Positions 9,275 to 17,900 of a stretch of DNA of 64,000 nucleotides are shown here, one piece after another; the first letter of the stretch is position 1, and each line of letters begins with the position of its first letter. The notes beneath the pieces are model-generated. The model saw only the letters and a program-made list of their open reading frames with translations, searched no databases and had not been told where the DNA came from. The translations under genes and the position numbers were made by a program. Origin of the DNA: DATLLN01 sp963720885 (GTDB lineage: Bacteria > Actinomycetota > Thermoleophilia > Gaiellales > JAICJC01); contig CAVRGW010000006.1 in NCBI GenBank assembly GCA_963720885.1, positions 930,001-994,000 on the forward strand, in the 5' to 3' direction.

Positions 9275-10015
9275 TCACTGATGGCCGCCGTTCGAGTGGA
9301 GCACCTGGCCGGTGATCCAGCCTCCCTCGGGCGAGAGCAGGAACGCCACCAGGTTGGCGCTGTCCTCTGCCAGGCTCGGCCGGCCGAGAGGTATCTCCTT
9401 GACGAGCTCGCCCCGGAGCTCGTCGGTGATCCACCCGGTCTCGGTCGGTCCCGGATTCACGCAGTTCGCCCGGATTCCGCGCGGCCCGAGCTCGGATGCC
9501 GCCGCCTTGACGATCCGGTCGAGGGCGCCCTTGCTCGTCCCGTAGGGAACGTTGTCTGAGAGCGCATCGCTCGTCAGCGCGACCACCCGCCCATCGTCCC
9601 CGGGCAGCCGGGCGGCGAGCTCCTGGATGAGCAGGGCGACCGAGCGCGCGTTGACCGCGAAGTGCCGGTCGAACTCATCCGCGGAGGTGCCGAGGAGCGG
9701 CAGCGCGACGTCCCTGCAGTGCGACGCGACGAGGGCCGTGAACGGCCCCAATCTCGCCTCGAGTTCGTCGTAGAGCCGCGCCGGTGCGGACGGATCGGCG
9801 AGATCCGCCTCGGCCAGCTCGGCGCGGACGCCGAGGTCTCGGAGCTCGGCCACGAGCTCCGATGGTTCGCGATCGTCGCCGAGCAGTCCCGACTCCCTGT
9901 CGGCCGGCGACCAGCAGCTGAGACCGACATCCCAGCCTGCCTCGGCAAGCGTCCTCGCGCACGCGGCCGCGATGCCCGTGCGACGGCCGGCACCGGTGAT
10001 GAGCACGTTCGCCAT
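9275..10015 (-). CDS. SDR-family oxidoreductase (FabG-like)
   Basis: The 246-residue protein has the short-chain dehydrogenase length and motifs: a Rossmann start VLITGAGRRTGIAAA (the usual TGxxxGIG has Ala in the last position), the NxxG region altered to ASHCRD, the catalytic serine in VVALTSDALS, and the tyrosine-lysine pair in PYGTSKGALDRI. The C-terminal part (GIRANCVNPGPTETGW and GGWITGQVLHSNGG) is close to 3-oxoacyl-ACP reductase-like SDRs. The unusual GRRTG start resembles the subgroup annotated as SDR oxidoreductases near rifampin- or aminoglycoside-type reductases, but substrate cannot be told. It would use NAD(P)H in the cytosol. It converges on the propeller gene with only 27 bases between stops. 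Confidence 0.85.
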   Translation of the reverse strand: MANVLITGAGRRTGIAAACARTLAEAGWDVGLSCWSPADRESGLLGDDREPSELVAELRDLGVRAELAEADLADPSAPARLYDELEARLGPFTALVASHCRDVALPLLGTSADEFDRHFAVNARSVALLIQELAARLPGDDGRVVALTSDALSDNVPYGTSKGALDRIVKAAASELGPRGIRANCVNPGPTETGWITDELRGELVKEIPLGRPSLAEDSANLVAFLLSPEGGWITGQVLHSNGGHQ

Positions 10016-10413
10016 CGCCAGAGGCTATCCCGTCGCTCCACCCTCCATACGCGATACCCCCAACGGGCACCTGAACCACGACGACACGGACGCCGGTGCA
10101 CGTCAACCGCGTCATTTGCCGCCATTCCAGGCTGCATCGGTCGCGGTACCCACGTGCAGGGGTTTTCGGCTGGTGGCACCAATACGGCACCACGACGCCG
10201 CACGCCCACGGGAGACCGCGCCACTACGTCGACGGCGTGCGGCCGCTCTCAGCAACGCGCCGCTCAAGATCTCGGCGCGCCATTGCCGAAGCCCACATTG
10301 ACGTCGGTCTCCAGGCACGAGCAGGCCGAGATGCGACAGGGCAGCGGTTTGTGCGGATCGTCTCGATGCTGTAGGGTCGTGCGGCTTCGCAATCAACCCG
10401 GGGGGGCTCCACG
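10016..10413. other. Intergenic region without a recognised gene
   Basis: These 398 bases separate the SDR gene from the secreted protein at 10.4 kb. Short frames on both strands show no conserved motif or ribosome site. Only a promoter candidate near the right end stands out. Confidence 0.5.
10349..10377 (+). promoter_or_regulatory. Candidate promoter of the secreted protein gene
   Basis: TTGTGC at 10349-10354 and TAGGGT at 10372-10377 are separated by 17 bases, a fair match to an actinobacterial housekeeping promoter. The start codon lies about 37 bases further on. Confidence 0.35.
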
Positions 10414-10914
10414 ATGCGACGGTTCATGCTCTCGTTCGTGTTCATGGTTGGGATCGCGATCGCTGGCGCGCCTGCAGCGAGCGCCGGAGGAAGCGACGGG
10501 CCGGTGACTGTGCCGGTGCCGGATTTCAGCGGCACGCTGGTTGGATATTGCGGCTTCCCGGTGCACTTTCGGTCGGTCGTCAACCGCGAGCACACCACCT
10601 TCTACCCGGATGGGCGGACGGTCACCCGCGGCAAGCTCACCGTCGCGCTTCGAAATACCAAGACCGGGAAGCACTTCGTGATCGATATCTCCGGCCCGGT
10701 CTTCACCTATCCGCGATCACATGGCCGCACGCTGAACGTGTTGGTGGCGCGATCCGCGGTGAACCTGACCGCCCACGAGTCTGGGCTCGGTCACCCGATC
10801 TTCTGGCTGGTCACCCAAGGCGCGATCCGAACCGTGAGCCAACCCGACGGCTCCGAACGCCTCAAGAGCTATCCAGCGGATCACATCGTCAACCTCTGCC
10901 ACCGACTCTCCTAA
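10414..10914 (+). CDS. Secreted protein of unknown function
   Basis: The 166-residue product has a signal peptide (MRRFMLSFVFMVGIAIAG, cleavage near ASAGG) and a mature domain of about 140 residues with two cysteines, one in YCGFPVHF and one in NLCHRLS at the very end, that could pair. The pattern of alternating strands (RTVTRGKLTVALRNTKTG, KHFVIDISGPVFTYP) suggests a beta-sandwich. Similar short secreted proteins are frequent in Thermoleophilia, but I do not recognise a named family. The ATG at 10414 follows a run of six G bases that can serve as the ribosome site. It is monocistronic, with about 430 non-coding bases after it. Confidence 0.6.
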   Translation: MRRFMLSFVFMVGIAIAGAPAASAGGSDGPVTVPVPDFSGTLVGYCGFPVHFRSVVNREHTTFYPDGRTVTRGKLTVALRNTKTGKHFVIDISGPVFTYPRSHGRTLNVLVARSAVNLTAHESGLGHPIFWLVTQGAIRTVSQPDGSERLKSYPADHIVNLCHRLS

Positions 10915-11070
10915 GCACCAGATCGGAAACCAACCGAAGCTCTACCGGCGGCGCCTCAGCCAGCCGGCGCTGTGCAAGAGCTCGGGTAGCGTCGGGGCAG
11001 CCGGCGACGACAAACGCACCCTGACCCCTGCGAAGGAGCCAAGGCGGAACATTCGAACGACGACCACGGG

Positions 11071-11197
11071 GATCCTTCACGTCGTCTGAGCGGGGCCTAT
11101 GCGTGCGCTCGCGTGCGCGCGCGGACTCCAGCGCGGCGAAGACCCCGCACCCCCACATCACGGTACCTAGAGCGGCATCCGGTCGGAGTCCCATCCC
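11071..11197 (+). repeat. Dispersed repeat, copy A
   Basis: This stretch shares long blocks with 21681-21790: GTCGTCTGAGCGG-type start, a GCGCGC-rich middle, the block CGCACCCCCACATC, and CTAGAGCGGCATCC followed by GGAGTCCCA. The two copies are in the same orientation about 10.6 kb apart. Confidence 0.65.
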
Positions 11198-11235
11198 GCG
11201 CGTCGTCTGAGCGGCCCCATGCGCGCGCGATGAGA
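11198..11235 (+). repeat. Dispersed repeat, partial copy directly after copy A
   Basis: The sequence restarts with CGCGTCGTCTGAGCGGCCCC and a GCGCGCGCGA tract, repeating the first third of copy A, and then diverges. Confidence 0.5.
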
Positions 11236-11347
11236 GCACGCCTCCGGCGCCCCGCACCCGGCGCCCGCTACATGAGCCGAGCCGGGGATGGGGCGCCCGA
11301 CCCGCCGAGGCAGTGATGGCTGCGGTTCAGGCGTAGACTCTGGTCCG

Positions 11348-11533
11348 ATGGGATTCTTCGACAAGTTGATGGATACGCTGACGAAGCGCGGCACCAAGCT
11401 CGTCGCGTCAGGGCATCCTCCGGCAGACACCGAGCCCGAAACCGGCTCGGATGAGCTGTCCACGGAGCTTCAGGCCGATTATGGAGACGAGGCGGGTTCC
11501 GCGCTCCCGCCGACCGACGCTGACCGGCAGTAG
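11348..11533 (+). CDS. Small acidic hypothetical protein
   Basis: The 61-residue product begins MGFFDKLMDTLTKRGTKLVA, a plausible amphipathic helix, and continues with an acidic, disordered tail (DTEPETGSDELSTELQ). Codon use has the high third-position GC of real genes here. There is no good Shine-Dalgarno site, but TAGACT at about 11335-11340 would make a leaderless or nearly leaderless message. I do not recognise a family. Upstream and downstream lie repeats and gene fragments, so it is an isolated small gene. Confidence 0.4.
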   Translation: MGFFDKLMDTLTKRGTKLVASGHPPADTEPETGSDELSTELQADYGDEAGSALPPTDADRQ

Positions 11534-11577
11534 CCGCTGGAAGGCGGCAAAATGGAGCTAACGCCGAGGCGGGCGCG

Positions 11578-11690
11578 CTGTTGGCGATCGACTACGCGTA
11601 CGCCACCGTCGAGGAGGCCGAATACTCGGTGCTGGACGCCATCTCGGCACGCATGGAGGCCGACGACCTCGCAATCGAGAACCTAGGGCG
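11578..11690 (+). pseudogene. Fragment of a small helical protein
   Basis: From about 11578 the plus strand encodes LLAIDYAYATVEEAEYSVLD followed by AISARMEADDLAIENL, a strongly protein-like helix that resembles the C-terminal half of small acidic actinobacterial proteins ending in an AIxxAxxxxEEAEYxVLDA pattern. The frame has no ATG or GTG between the preceding in-frame stop and this stretch, and the sequence loses its protein character after 11690. I read it as a truncated remnant. The match to that family is from memory and needs a search. Confidence 0.35.
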
Positions 11691-11906
11691 TCGCGTCCTG
11701 AGCTGGCGGCGCCCGCCACTTCGGCTGCGCGCGCTGGGCTCGTCGTGCAGCTTGTGGGCGGCCAGCAGCGCGCCGGCGAAGCATAGGGGCCACCACCACG
11801 GCGATGCCCGCTCGGAAGGCGTCGATCGTGGCCTGGCGCTGGTTGGCGTCGAGGTGCTTCGCGAACGGATCGAGGTCGTGTTGGGTTGCCGAAAGCTGTG
11901 AACACC
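11592..11906 (-). pseudogene. Fragment with a membrane segment, shifted frame
   Basis: On the minus strand one frame reads QHDLDPFAKHLDANQRQATI then DAFRAGIAVVVAPML, and the next frame continues FAGALLAAHKLHDEP, together giving a helix and one membrane segment. Joining them needs one extra base to be removed near 11780, the same type of shift seen elsewhere in the window. No start codon with a ribosome site is visible upstream, where a partial copy of the dispersed repeat begins. It overlaps the fragment on the other strand, so at most one of the two is real over the shared bases. Confidence 0.3.
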
Positions 11907-11911
11907 TGGGT

Positions 11912-11975
11912 GATCCTTCGCGTCGTCTGAGCGGCCCCGTGCATACGCGGGCGCGCGCGAGGGCATCGGGGTCGC
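11912..11975 (+). repeat. Dispersed repeat, partial copy
   Basis: GATCCTTCGCGTCGTCTGAG at the left matches copy A (one difference), and the following CATACGCGGGCGCGCGCGAG matches the copy at 21.7 kb. The right-hand part of the repeat is missing. Confidence 0.55.
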
Positions 11976-12016
11976 GACGACAACCGCAACGGAGTGGAGG
12001 TCGCGTAGGGAACGGC

Positions 12017-13156
12017 TCACGACGCCCATGCGTAGGTTTCGTACTCGCCGGACACGTGGGTGATCTGTTTTTTGGCCGTGCCGTCCGGTCGCATTGTCCA
12101 GAGGGCGTTGTCGTTGGCGGGGAAGAGGATGTGGGTTCCATCGCGAGACCAGACGGCGCAGCAAGCAGGTAGGGCGTCTCGATCGGTGAGCTGTCGCAGT
12201 CCGCTGCCGTCGGGGTGGACGATGAAGATCGCGCCGTTTCCGCCCTCGGGTGGGTGTTGGTCGTACACGATCCACCGGCCGTCCGGCGACCAGTGCGCGC
12301 TGGTGCTAAATGTCCCCCAAGGCGAGAGCCGGCGCAGGGCCGTCCCGTCGGGCCGAACCGTGAACACCGCACTTCGGTCGGCGTCAGCGCCCGACAGCCG
12401 ACTGGCCGCAAACACGACCACCGTTCCGTCGGGCGACGATCCACCCGCGTTCCCGAAGTGCTCGGTGATCGCCGTATTCGGCGGGCTTCAGCCGGGTTCG
12501 ATCCGACCGTCGGCCCTCACAACGTACAGCTGCAGCGGATCCGGATGGTCGGTGGCGTAGCCGGGCGGACGAGGCATCACATGCCCGAACAGCAGCAGCG
12601 AGCCGTCGGGTGAGTAGGAGAACGGGATGTCCTCGCGGCCGTCGGGTGGCGTGGTGATCCGACGCAGCTCACCGCCGTCGGAGGAGCGCACCGTATAGAT
12701 CCCGACCTGCGCCGATGCGTGCTCGGCCCACCCGTCGAGCGCCAGCAGCGACCCGTCCGGCGACCATGCCCCCGGGGCGAGGCCGAGCGCGCCCTTCGGA
12801 AGCGGGACGGCGTGGTAGTCGTGCCCGTCAGTGTCGAGCGTGGCGGTCGTAAGGCGCCCCCCGGCGACATCCACCGCAACCATCATCCGTCGCCCATCGG
12901 CGGATAGGCTGAAGAAGCAACACTCGCCCTTGTCACCGAGGATCTCGCGCCTGTGGCTCCCGTCGGTCGCAGCCGTGTAGACGGCGTCGACGTCGTCGGT
13001 GTGCAGGCCGAACACGATCCGACCGGCGGCGACGTCCGGCGAGCTGGTTCCGACCGAGGTCGTGGAAGCCGTCGACGCCGAGCGGCTCCCGGAGCTACAG
13101 CTGCACGCGACCGCGATCCCGAGCAGTGTGACGAGGTTGAGCACCATCTTCATCAT
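12017..13156 (-). pseudogene. TolB-like propeller lipoprotein, in-frame stop
   Basis: A 380-codon frame on the minus strand encodes a lipoprotein signal (start ATG 13153 or 13156, GGAGG at 13160-13164, lipobox IAVAC) and then WD40/TolB-type blades with WSPDGSLLALDG, YSPDGSLLLFG, SPDGTVVVFAAS and WSRDGTHILFP. A TGA at 12488-12490 interrupts it in the same frame; the propeller sequence resumes right after it. The protein would sit outside the membrane. It is the third of three related genes in a row on this strand and the least damaged one. Either the stop is a sequence error or translation ends at residue 222. No catalytic residues are expected in this family, which acts as a binding scaffold. 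Confidence 0.65.
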
Positions 13157-13290
13157 CCACCTCCATCGAGTCGCAGCTGACTCTCGATGCGATCCTGCGA
13201 ACCCCGCTCCCGCAACACATCCCTCCGGCGGAATCCGATTGTGCTGGGGATGCTTCACCTCGTCCGTGCGCCACTCCGCGTGCGCCCTGT

Positions 13291-14402
13291 CTATGCCCGC
13301 GGCCGCCACGAAGGGCGAGCAGCACCGGTCACTGTGTGTCCGATGTTTCTGGTCATGCGGGTGAGGCGGCTTCCGTTCGCATTCATTACGTATGTGCCCC
13401 GCAGGTCGCCGGTTCGGCTATCCGCCATGGCGAGCTTGCGGCCGTCGGGCGACCAGACGGGCTGTCCGAAAACCCCGAGGTGTCGGCAACCGTCGGATTC
13501 GGTCACCGATGTGGCGTTCGGCGTGAGGTCGTCCCCAGTCGGTGAGATCAACCGGACTCCGCACGGACTCTGGTAGGCGATCACAGCTCCGCGTGGAGAC
13601 CAGGCCGGCGCCTCTCCGTTCACGAGCCGTCGCCGCTGAGCACCCATCCAGCCGCATCAGGTAGATCGAACCCGAGCTTTCGAAGGCGATTCGTGTCCCA
13701 TCCGGCGACCAGGTCGGAGACACCACGCGCCCGGCCAGGCCGGTCATCACGTGGAGGTGACGGGATCGCGTCCGTCCGAACGAGATTGAGCACTCCGTCC
13801 GCCGCGACGCTGTAGGCGATCCAGGCGCCATCCGGTGACCACGCCGGATCCGCGAAGTCGAACCCGGCGTCGAGGTGGCGGTCATCGCCGGTCGACACGT
13901 CCACCACGTGTAGGCCGTCGTACTTCGCAGTCGTGGCGGCATAGGAGTTCACTGCGAGCGCGATTCGCCTTCCATCGGCCGACCAGGCGATGTCTTGAAG
14001 CTCCCAGCAGGGGCCCTCAGAGGATCCCGCCGCAGCGCACGACGAGCCTGCCCAGCCCATCCGGCCCGGACTGATGTTGACACCGCCCTTCCCGTTCTCG
14101 TGGCTGATCACCGCGAGCGTCTCCGTTATGCACCAGCGTCGAGGCCGGTGCGACCCGGATTCCGGTCGCCGGCTCCGGCTGACCCGTCGCCGTGAAATGT
14201 CCCCGACCCGTCGCCACCGCGACCGTACCCCAGCATTCCCAGTCCGGCGATGCCGACAAGCAGAATCGCGGCACTGCCCCGCCTCCGCCGCCGACCGCGC
14301 CCGACGACGAGCCTGCTCGATCAGCACCTGCGGGTCGTCGACCAAGTCAGGAAAATCCACCTGTGGGTCTTCCACCGCTGACGGACATCTTGGGTCGTGC
14401 AC
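13291..14402 (-). pseudogene. TolB-like membrane-anchored propeller, several frameshifts
   Basis: Pieces in successive frames line up with the next gene upstream. They are an N-terminal cytoplasmic part with VLIEQARRRAR, a membrane segment (AAILLVGIAGLGMLG), then QPEPATGIRVAP, then ELQDIAWSADGRRIALAV, SPTWSPDGTRIAFESSG, APAWSPRGAVIAY and a C-terminus TRMTRNIGHT with SWRPRA. Each of the five frame changes I can place goes the same way, as if one base were added. The GTG at 14400-14402 lies directly after GGAGGT, as at the paralogue, so the exact start is unsure. The intact protein would be a type II membrane protein with an external propeller of unknown ligand. Confidence 0.6.
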
Positions 14403-14437
14403 CTCCGTCGATGTTCATGCTGGATTGCGCGGGATGA

Positions 14438-15534
14438 TTACGAGCGTGGTCGCCACGAAGGGCGGCCGATGCCGGCGGCGGTATGTCCCGTGATCGGGGT
14501 GACGCGGGTCAGGTGGGTACCGTCGGCATTCAGCACGTACGTGCCTTGGGCTGAGCCGTGCGTCCCGTCAGCGACGACAGCGATCTTGCGCCCGTCGGGT
14601 GACCAGACCGGTTCGCCGGGGACGCCGATGAGGTGTCGACACAGGCCGTAGGAGTGTGGGGTGCCGCCGGTTCCGGTCGGTGGGATCGAGCCGGATTCCA
14701 CAGCGCGTGCGATAGGCGATCGTGGTTCCCAGTGGCGACGCACGCGGGTGAGGCCGACGCCGTGCGAGCAGGCGCCTGACCGGTTCCGTCCAGTCCGATG
14801 AACAGTAGATCGACTGACCGCTCTGGAAGGCCACGCGCGTGCCATCGGGAGACCAGGTAGGAGACGTGACCACACCCTGAGTGCCCGTCATCAACACGCT
14901 GTGTTGTGATCCATCGGCCTTGACGAAAGTAGATCCTGCCTGTGGCCCTGTTCATGCCGTTGGTGCCTCCGGAGTACGCCAACCACGAGCCGTCCGGCGA
15001 CCACGCCAGGTCTGCCGTACCGTCGCGCCCGACCACGAAGCGGTCGCGCCCGGTCGCGATGTCTCTCACATGAATGCCGTCCACCGGGCTCTCCAGAGCA
15101 ACCGAATCCTCACCGAGAGCGATCTGCGACCCATCCGGAGACCAGGCGATGTCCTGAAGCTCCACGCAGCCGCCACAGGTCAGCGCGCGGACCCCCAGCC
15201 CGGCCCGCCCCACAACGTAGACGCCGCCATGAAACTCGTCCTGGCGGATCAGCATCAGCGGCCCATTCGCCATCAGCCCTGCCGCGGGCTCCACGTGGAT
15301 CCCCACTGGCCGGTTCGCGGCAGCCGCCGGAGTCCCGTTCGTGGCTCCGCCTCGTCCATGGCCGACCGCGAACAGCGCGGCGACGCCAAGCAGAGCCCCA
15401 ACGACGGCACCATTCCGCCAGCGACGCCGGCGCGCACGGCGCCGCGCCTCCTCGATCAGCGCAGCCTCACGACCAAACTCGCTGTGATCGGGCGATAGGA
15501 CGGGCGGCTGATCGATCACCGGCAGTCTGCACAC
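14438..15534 (-). pseudogene. TolB-like membrane-anchored propeller, several frameshifts
   Basis: The upstream paralogue starts with a cytoplasmic segment (SEFGREAALIEEARRRARRR), a membrane helix (AVVGALLGVAALFAVG) and then propeller blades ELQDIAWSPDGSQIALG, DLAWSPDGSWLAYSGG, SPTWSPDGTRVAFQSG and EPVWSPDGRKIAVV, ending SWRPRS. About four frame changes are needed after residue 200; three are net +1 and one, near 14812, looks like a missing base. The start is near 15534 (GTG following GGGAG); it is only 34 bases from the divergent regulator gene, with a palindrome between them. It is co-oriented with the two TolB-like genes downstream, so all three were probably one operon. Confidence 0.6.
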
Positions 15535-15546
15535 CTCCCACAATAG

Positions 15547-15559
15547 AGTTATCATAACT
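15547..15559. promoter_or_regulatory. Palindromic operator candidate between TolB-like operon and GntR gene
   Basis: AGTTAT-C-ATAACT is a perfect inverted repeat of 6-1-6 bases in the short divergent region, 10 bases before the GntR start codon. It is AT-rich in a GC-rich context, as expected for a promoter-operator bound by the adjacent regulator. Confidence 0.45.
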
Positions 15560-15568
15560 GGCACCATC

Positions 15569-15916
15569 ATGGATTTCAAGCTCGACAAGCAAAACCCCAT
15601 CCCGCTGCACGACCAGGCCGCCGCGGCACTCCGCCGCGCCATCGCAGACGGCGAGGCGAAGCCAGGCGAGCGGCTGCCCCCGGCCAAAGACCTGGCTGCC
15701 GTGATGGACGTCAACACCAACACCGTGCTGCGCGCACTGCGCCAGCTCCGCGACGAGGGACTGCCTCGAGTTCCGCCGCGGCCGAGGCATCACCATCGCT
15801 GGTGCCCCCGACCGCGCAGCCGTACTCGAACAGGCCCGGCTGCTGGTCGGACTGTCCCGAACACACGGCTACCGCACGGATGAGCTGATCGACATCATCC
15901 ACCACGTATCCGCCTG
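15569..15916 (+). pseudogene. GntR/YtrA-type transcriptional regulator, one frameshift
   Basis: Residues 1-66 form a GntR-type winged helix (PIPLHDQAAAALRRAIADGE, LPPAKDLAAVMDVNTNTVLR, ALRQLRDEGL). At 15761-15765 one extra base breaks the frame; deleting it gives LEFRRGRGITIAG and a short C-terminal helix ending HHVSA at a TGA (15914-15916). The restored length, 115 residues, is normal for the short YtrA subgroup, which has no large effector domain. YtrA regulators usually repress the neighbouring transporter or membrane genes; here the neighbours are the divergent TolB-like genes. As sequenced, translation would end at 15883 with an unrelated tail, leaving only the DNA-binding part. Confidence 0.7.
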
Positions 15917-16341
15917 ATCCCTCGTCTCGTCCACGAGTCGCTCCGCGTGTATGCGCATAAGGCACGGGCGGTGCCGTAGGTGTTGCGCTGCCTGCTCCCT
16001 CGCCCTCCCGTTGCCCCACCCAGCGTGCATGCGATAGAGCTCCGCCCCCGACCCCCAAATGCCAGCACCCAGGCCGGGAGTTTCGTGGCGGAGGGCCGAA
16101 CGACTCCCCGGCGAGTAAAGTGGCGACTGTGATTATCGCGGCGCTCGTTCTGCTCGTGATGGTGGCCGTGATGATCGCGATCGTGCTCCGCGGCGACTAA
16201 CCCCGGTGACGAGGCGTGCCTGCACGCGAGTCGTGCGGCCGATTGCCTAGGTCGCGTCTGCCAAGCTCGGCGGTCATGCCCACCGAGGTGAATGCACGGC
16301 GAGGCTGACGATCCATCTGACGTCATCGGCAACACCGTCGC
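15917..16341. other. Mostly non-coding region
   Basis: About 425 bases between the regulator gene and the hydrolase. Apart from the tiny membrane-protein frame listed next I see no gene, hairpin or repeat. Confidence 0.4.
16120..16200 (+). CDS. Possible 26-residue single-span membrane protein
   Basis: A short frame (GTG at 16120, or GTG 16129) encodes ATVIIAALVLLVMVAVMIAI followed by VLRGD and a TAA. It is a single hydrophobic helix with a charged C-terminus. TAAAGT at 16116-16121 could be a -10 element for a leaderless message starting at 16129. The codons have the strong GC third-position bias of true genes. It is too short to call with confidence and has no recognisable family. Confidence 0.35.
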   Translation: MATVIIAALVLLVMVAVMIAIVLRGD

Positions 16342-17277
16342 CTAGACAGGTCGCCGCGACGGCTTGTCGCACCGGCCGTCGATCCGGGTGTAGCGCGTGT
16401 CGCAGGGCGGGATGGGGGCGTGATCGTCGCTACTCGTCTTGATGTCGCGAACGGCCTGGGCGATTAGCTCCGGCTGATAGTTGAGAATCTCGTGGCCGCT
16501 CTTCGTCGCGGTCACATGGATGCTGTTCGTTGACAGTTTGGCCATCTCGTCCTGCCAGCGAAGCCATTTGGGTCGAAAGAAGCGTGGCAGCTGGTTCAGC
16601 TCACCCTCGGTCAGAACGACGAGCGGCAGGTCGCCCAGCGGCTGCGTGTGTTGCGCTCGCCGGCCGCTCGCGTCCAGATCGACCTTGGTCTCTCCCTCCA
16701 ACTGCGGGTCAGCCCCGGCGAACTGATGCGTACTGCTGGCGTCCACCAGCACCATCCCGGCCACCAAGTCCGGGTGCTCGCTGCGGAAGACGCGGATGAC
16801 CAGGCCGCCAAACGACCAGCCAACGAGGATGAACGGCGGCCGCTCGCTTGCTCGATCGAGCATCGTCGCCAGATCCTGGGCCATCGTCGCCGCCGAGGCG
16901 CGATCGGATGGCCGAGCATCGCTCCCCCCGGTGCCGGCCCGATCGTATGTGCAGACCCTGACCGAGTCGCCGATCGCTGCTCGAACGTTGTTCCAGTCTC
17001 GGCCAATCGAGGCAAAGCCGTTCTCCAAGACCACGGTCGGCCCGCCGCGACCGCTGCATAGGAGTAGGAGGTGGTAGCCGCCGACGTCGACGAGTCGCTC
17101 GGTCGGCGTTATCGCGGTCACCGCCGCCGGCGTCACATTCGAAGCTGTCGTCGACCCGCTTGACGAAGCGCCTGACGAACCGCACCCGACAAGCATCAGT
17201 ATCGACGCCGCCCCGCAGAGCAGGGCGCGCAGGGCTATGCCGGCGCTGCGACGCTTAGAACGGCGGGATGTAGCCAT
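16342..17277 (-). CDS. Alpha/beta-hydrolase lipoprotein
   Basis: The 311-residue protein has a basic N-terminus, a hydrophobic segment and the lipobox LMLVGC, so it should be attached to the outer face of the membrane. The hydrolase domain has the oxyanion region NGFASIGRDW, the nucleophile elbow GWSFGG (serine), a probable acid in VLVDASS, and a histidine in SGHEIL near the C-terminus. It belongs with the alpha/beta-hydrolase fold esterases or peptidases; the substrate is not evident. The ATG at 17275-17277 gives a proper lipoprotein signal; the open frame upstream overlaps the preceding gene. Its start overlaps the end of that gene by 23 bases, so they share a message. Confidence 0.8.
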   Translation of the reverse strand: MATSRRSKRRSAGIALRALLCGAASILMLVGCGSSGASSSGSTTASNVTPAAVTAITPTERLVDVGGYHLLLLCSGRGGPTVVLENGFASIGRDWNNVRAAIGDSVRVCTYDRAGTGGSDARPSDRASAATMAQDLATMLDRASERPPFILVGWSFGGLVIRVFRSEHPDLVAGMVLVDASSTHQFAGADPQLEGETKVDLDASGRRAQHTQPLGDLPLVVLTEGELNQLPRFFRPKWLRWQDEMAKLSTNSIHVTATKSGHEILNYQPELIAQAVRDIKTSSDDHAPIPPCDTRYTRIDGRCDKPSRRPV

Positions 17278-17608
17278 CCCGCTGCCGATCGGAGCCGCCG
17301 CCCAACTCCTGAAACCGGTCGTCGTGCACGCGAACATGCGGTACAGCCTCGTCGGGCGTTTCCATCTCCCCGCGGGCGTAGGCGATCGCCGCGAGCACGC
17401 CGACCACCAGCAGGAACCCGCCGACCAGTCGCAGGCCCAGAATCAGGTAGTCGACTCCGTGGATCGGCGTGGTATGCACCTGGATACCATGGACATACCT
17501 CACCTGCTCCGGCGTCGGATGCAGCCGAAAGCCCACGATGACCGCGGCCAGTCCCACGCCGAGCAAGACTGCGACCCACGGCACTTGTATCGCTCGTAAC
17601 AAGCGCAC
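17255..17608 (-). CDS. Small membrane protein with two helices
   Basis: With a GTG start at 17608 the product has 117 residues and two membrane segments (VPWVAVLLGVGLAAVIVGF and LILGLRLVGGFLLVVGVLA) separated by a 35-residue loop (HPTPEQVRYVHGIQ...), then a polar tail that is His- and Asp-rich and ends DGYIPPF. The frame is open far upstream; an ATG at 17689 would add 27 basic residues. No family is recognised. The 23-base overlap with the hydrolase lipoprotein gene suggests the two products act together at the membrane. Confidence 0.5.
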   Translation of the reverse strand: MRLLRAIQVPWVAVLLGVGLAAVIVGFRLHPTPEQVRYVHGIQVHTTPIHGVDYLILGLRLVGGFLLVVGVLAAIAYARGEMETPDEAVPHVRVHDDRFQELGGGSDRQRDGYIPPF

Positions 17609-17900
17609 TCGGCGATGATACACCTCTGGGACGAGCCGGGCGAGCGTGCTCGACTGCGCGCGTCGCAAACGCCGCGGGCTCGCGTTCATGCGTCGGCCCG
17701 CCGGGCATGTGGCAGTTACCTCCGCTTGGGAGTCCCTCGTCGCTTCGCGGTCAAGGTCGAGTTTCGGCTTCGTCCACACAGCGCGGCGATGTACTGCAGG
17801 GGTGCATTGGATCGAACCGTGCACCTGCGAGGGTAAGCGCGCGAAGCAGGACCCCGTGCTAAACGAGCCAGATTTCCCCGGGTCGTTCCGAGCCTGACGG

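Larger units (their letters stand above)
10915..11347. other. Intergenic region holding a dispersed repeat
   Basis: No gene is recognised in this 433-base stretch. Its centre is a repeat shared with 21.7 kb (listed separately). Alternating purine-pyrimidine GCGCGC tracts around 11101-11125 and 11221-11230 make short open frames look longer than they are. Confidence 0.5.

Noticed and set aside
12488..12490. In-frame TGA as a selenocysteine codon
   Set aside because: There is no selenoprotein family here, no SECIS-like hairpin seen after it, and the residue position in a propeller blade does not call for one.
15755..15770. Programmed frameshift in the GntR gene
   Set aside because: No slippery heptamer or downstream pseudoknot is evident, and similar single-base breaks occur in unrelated genes in the window.
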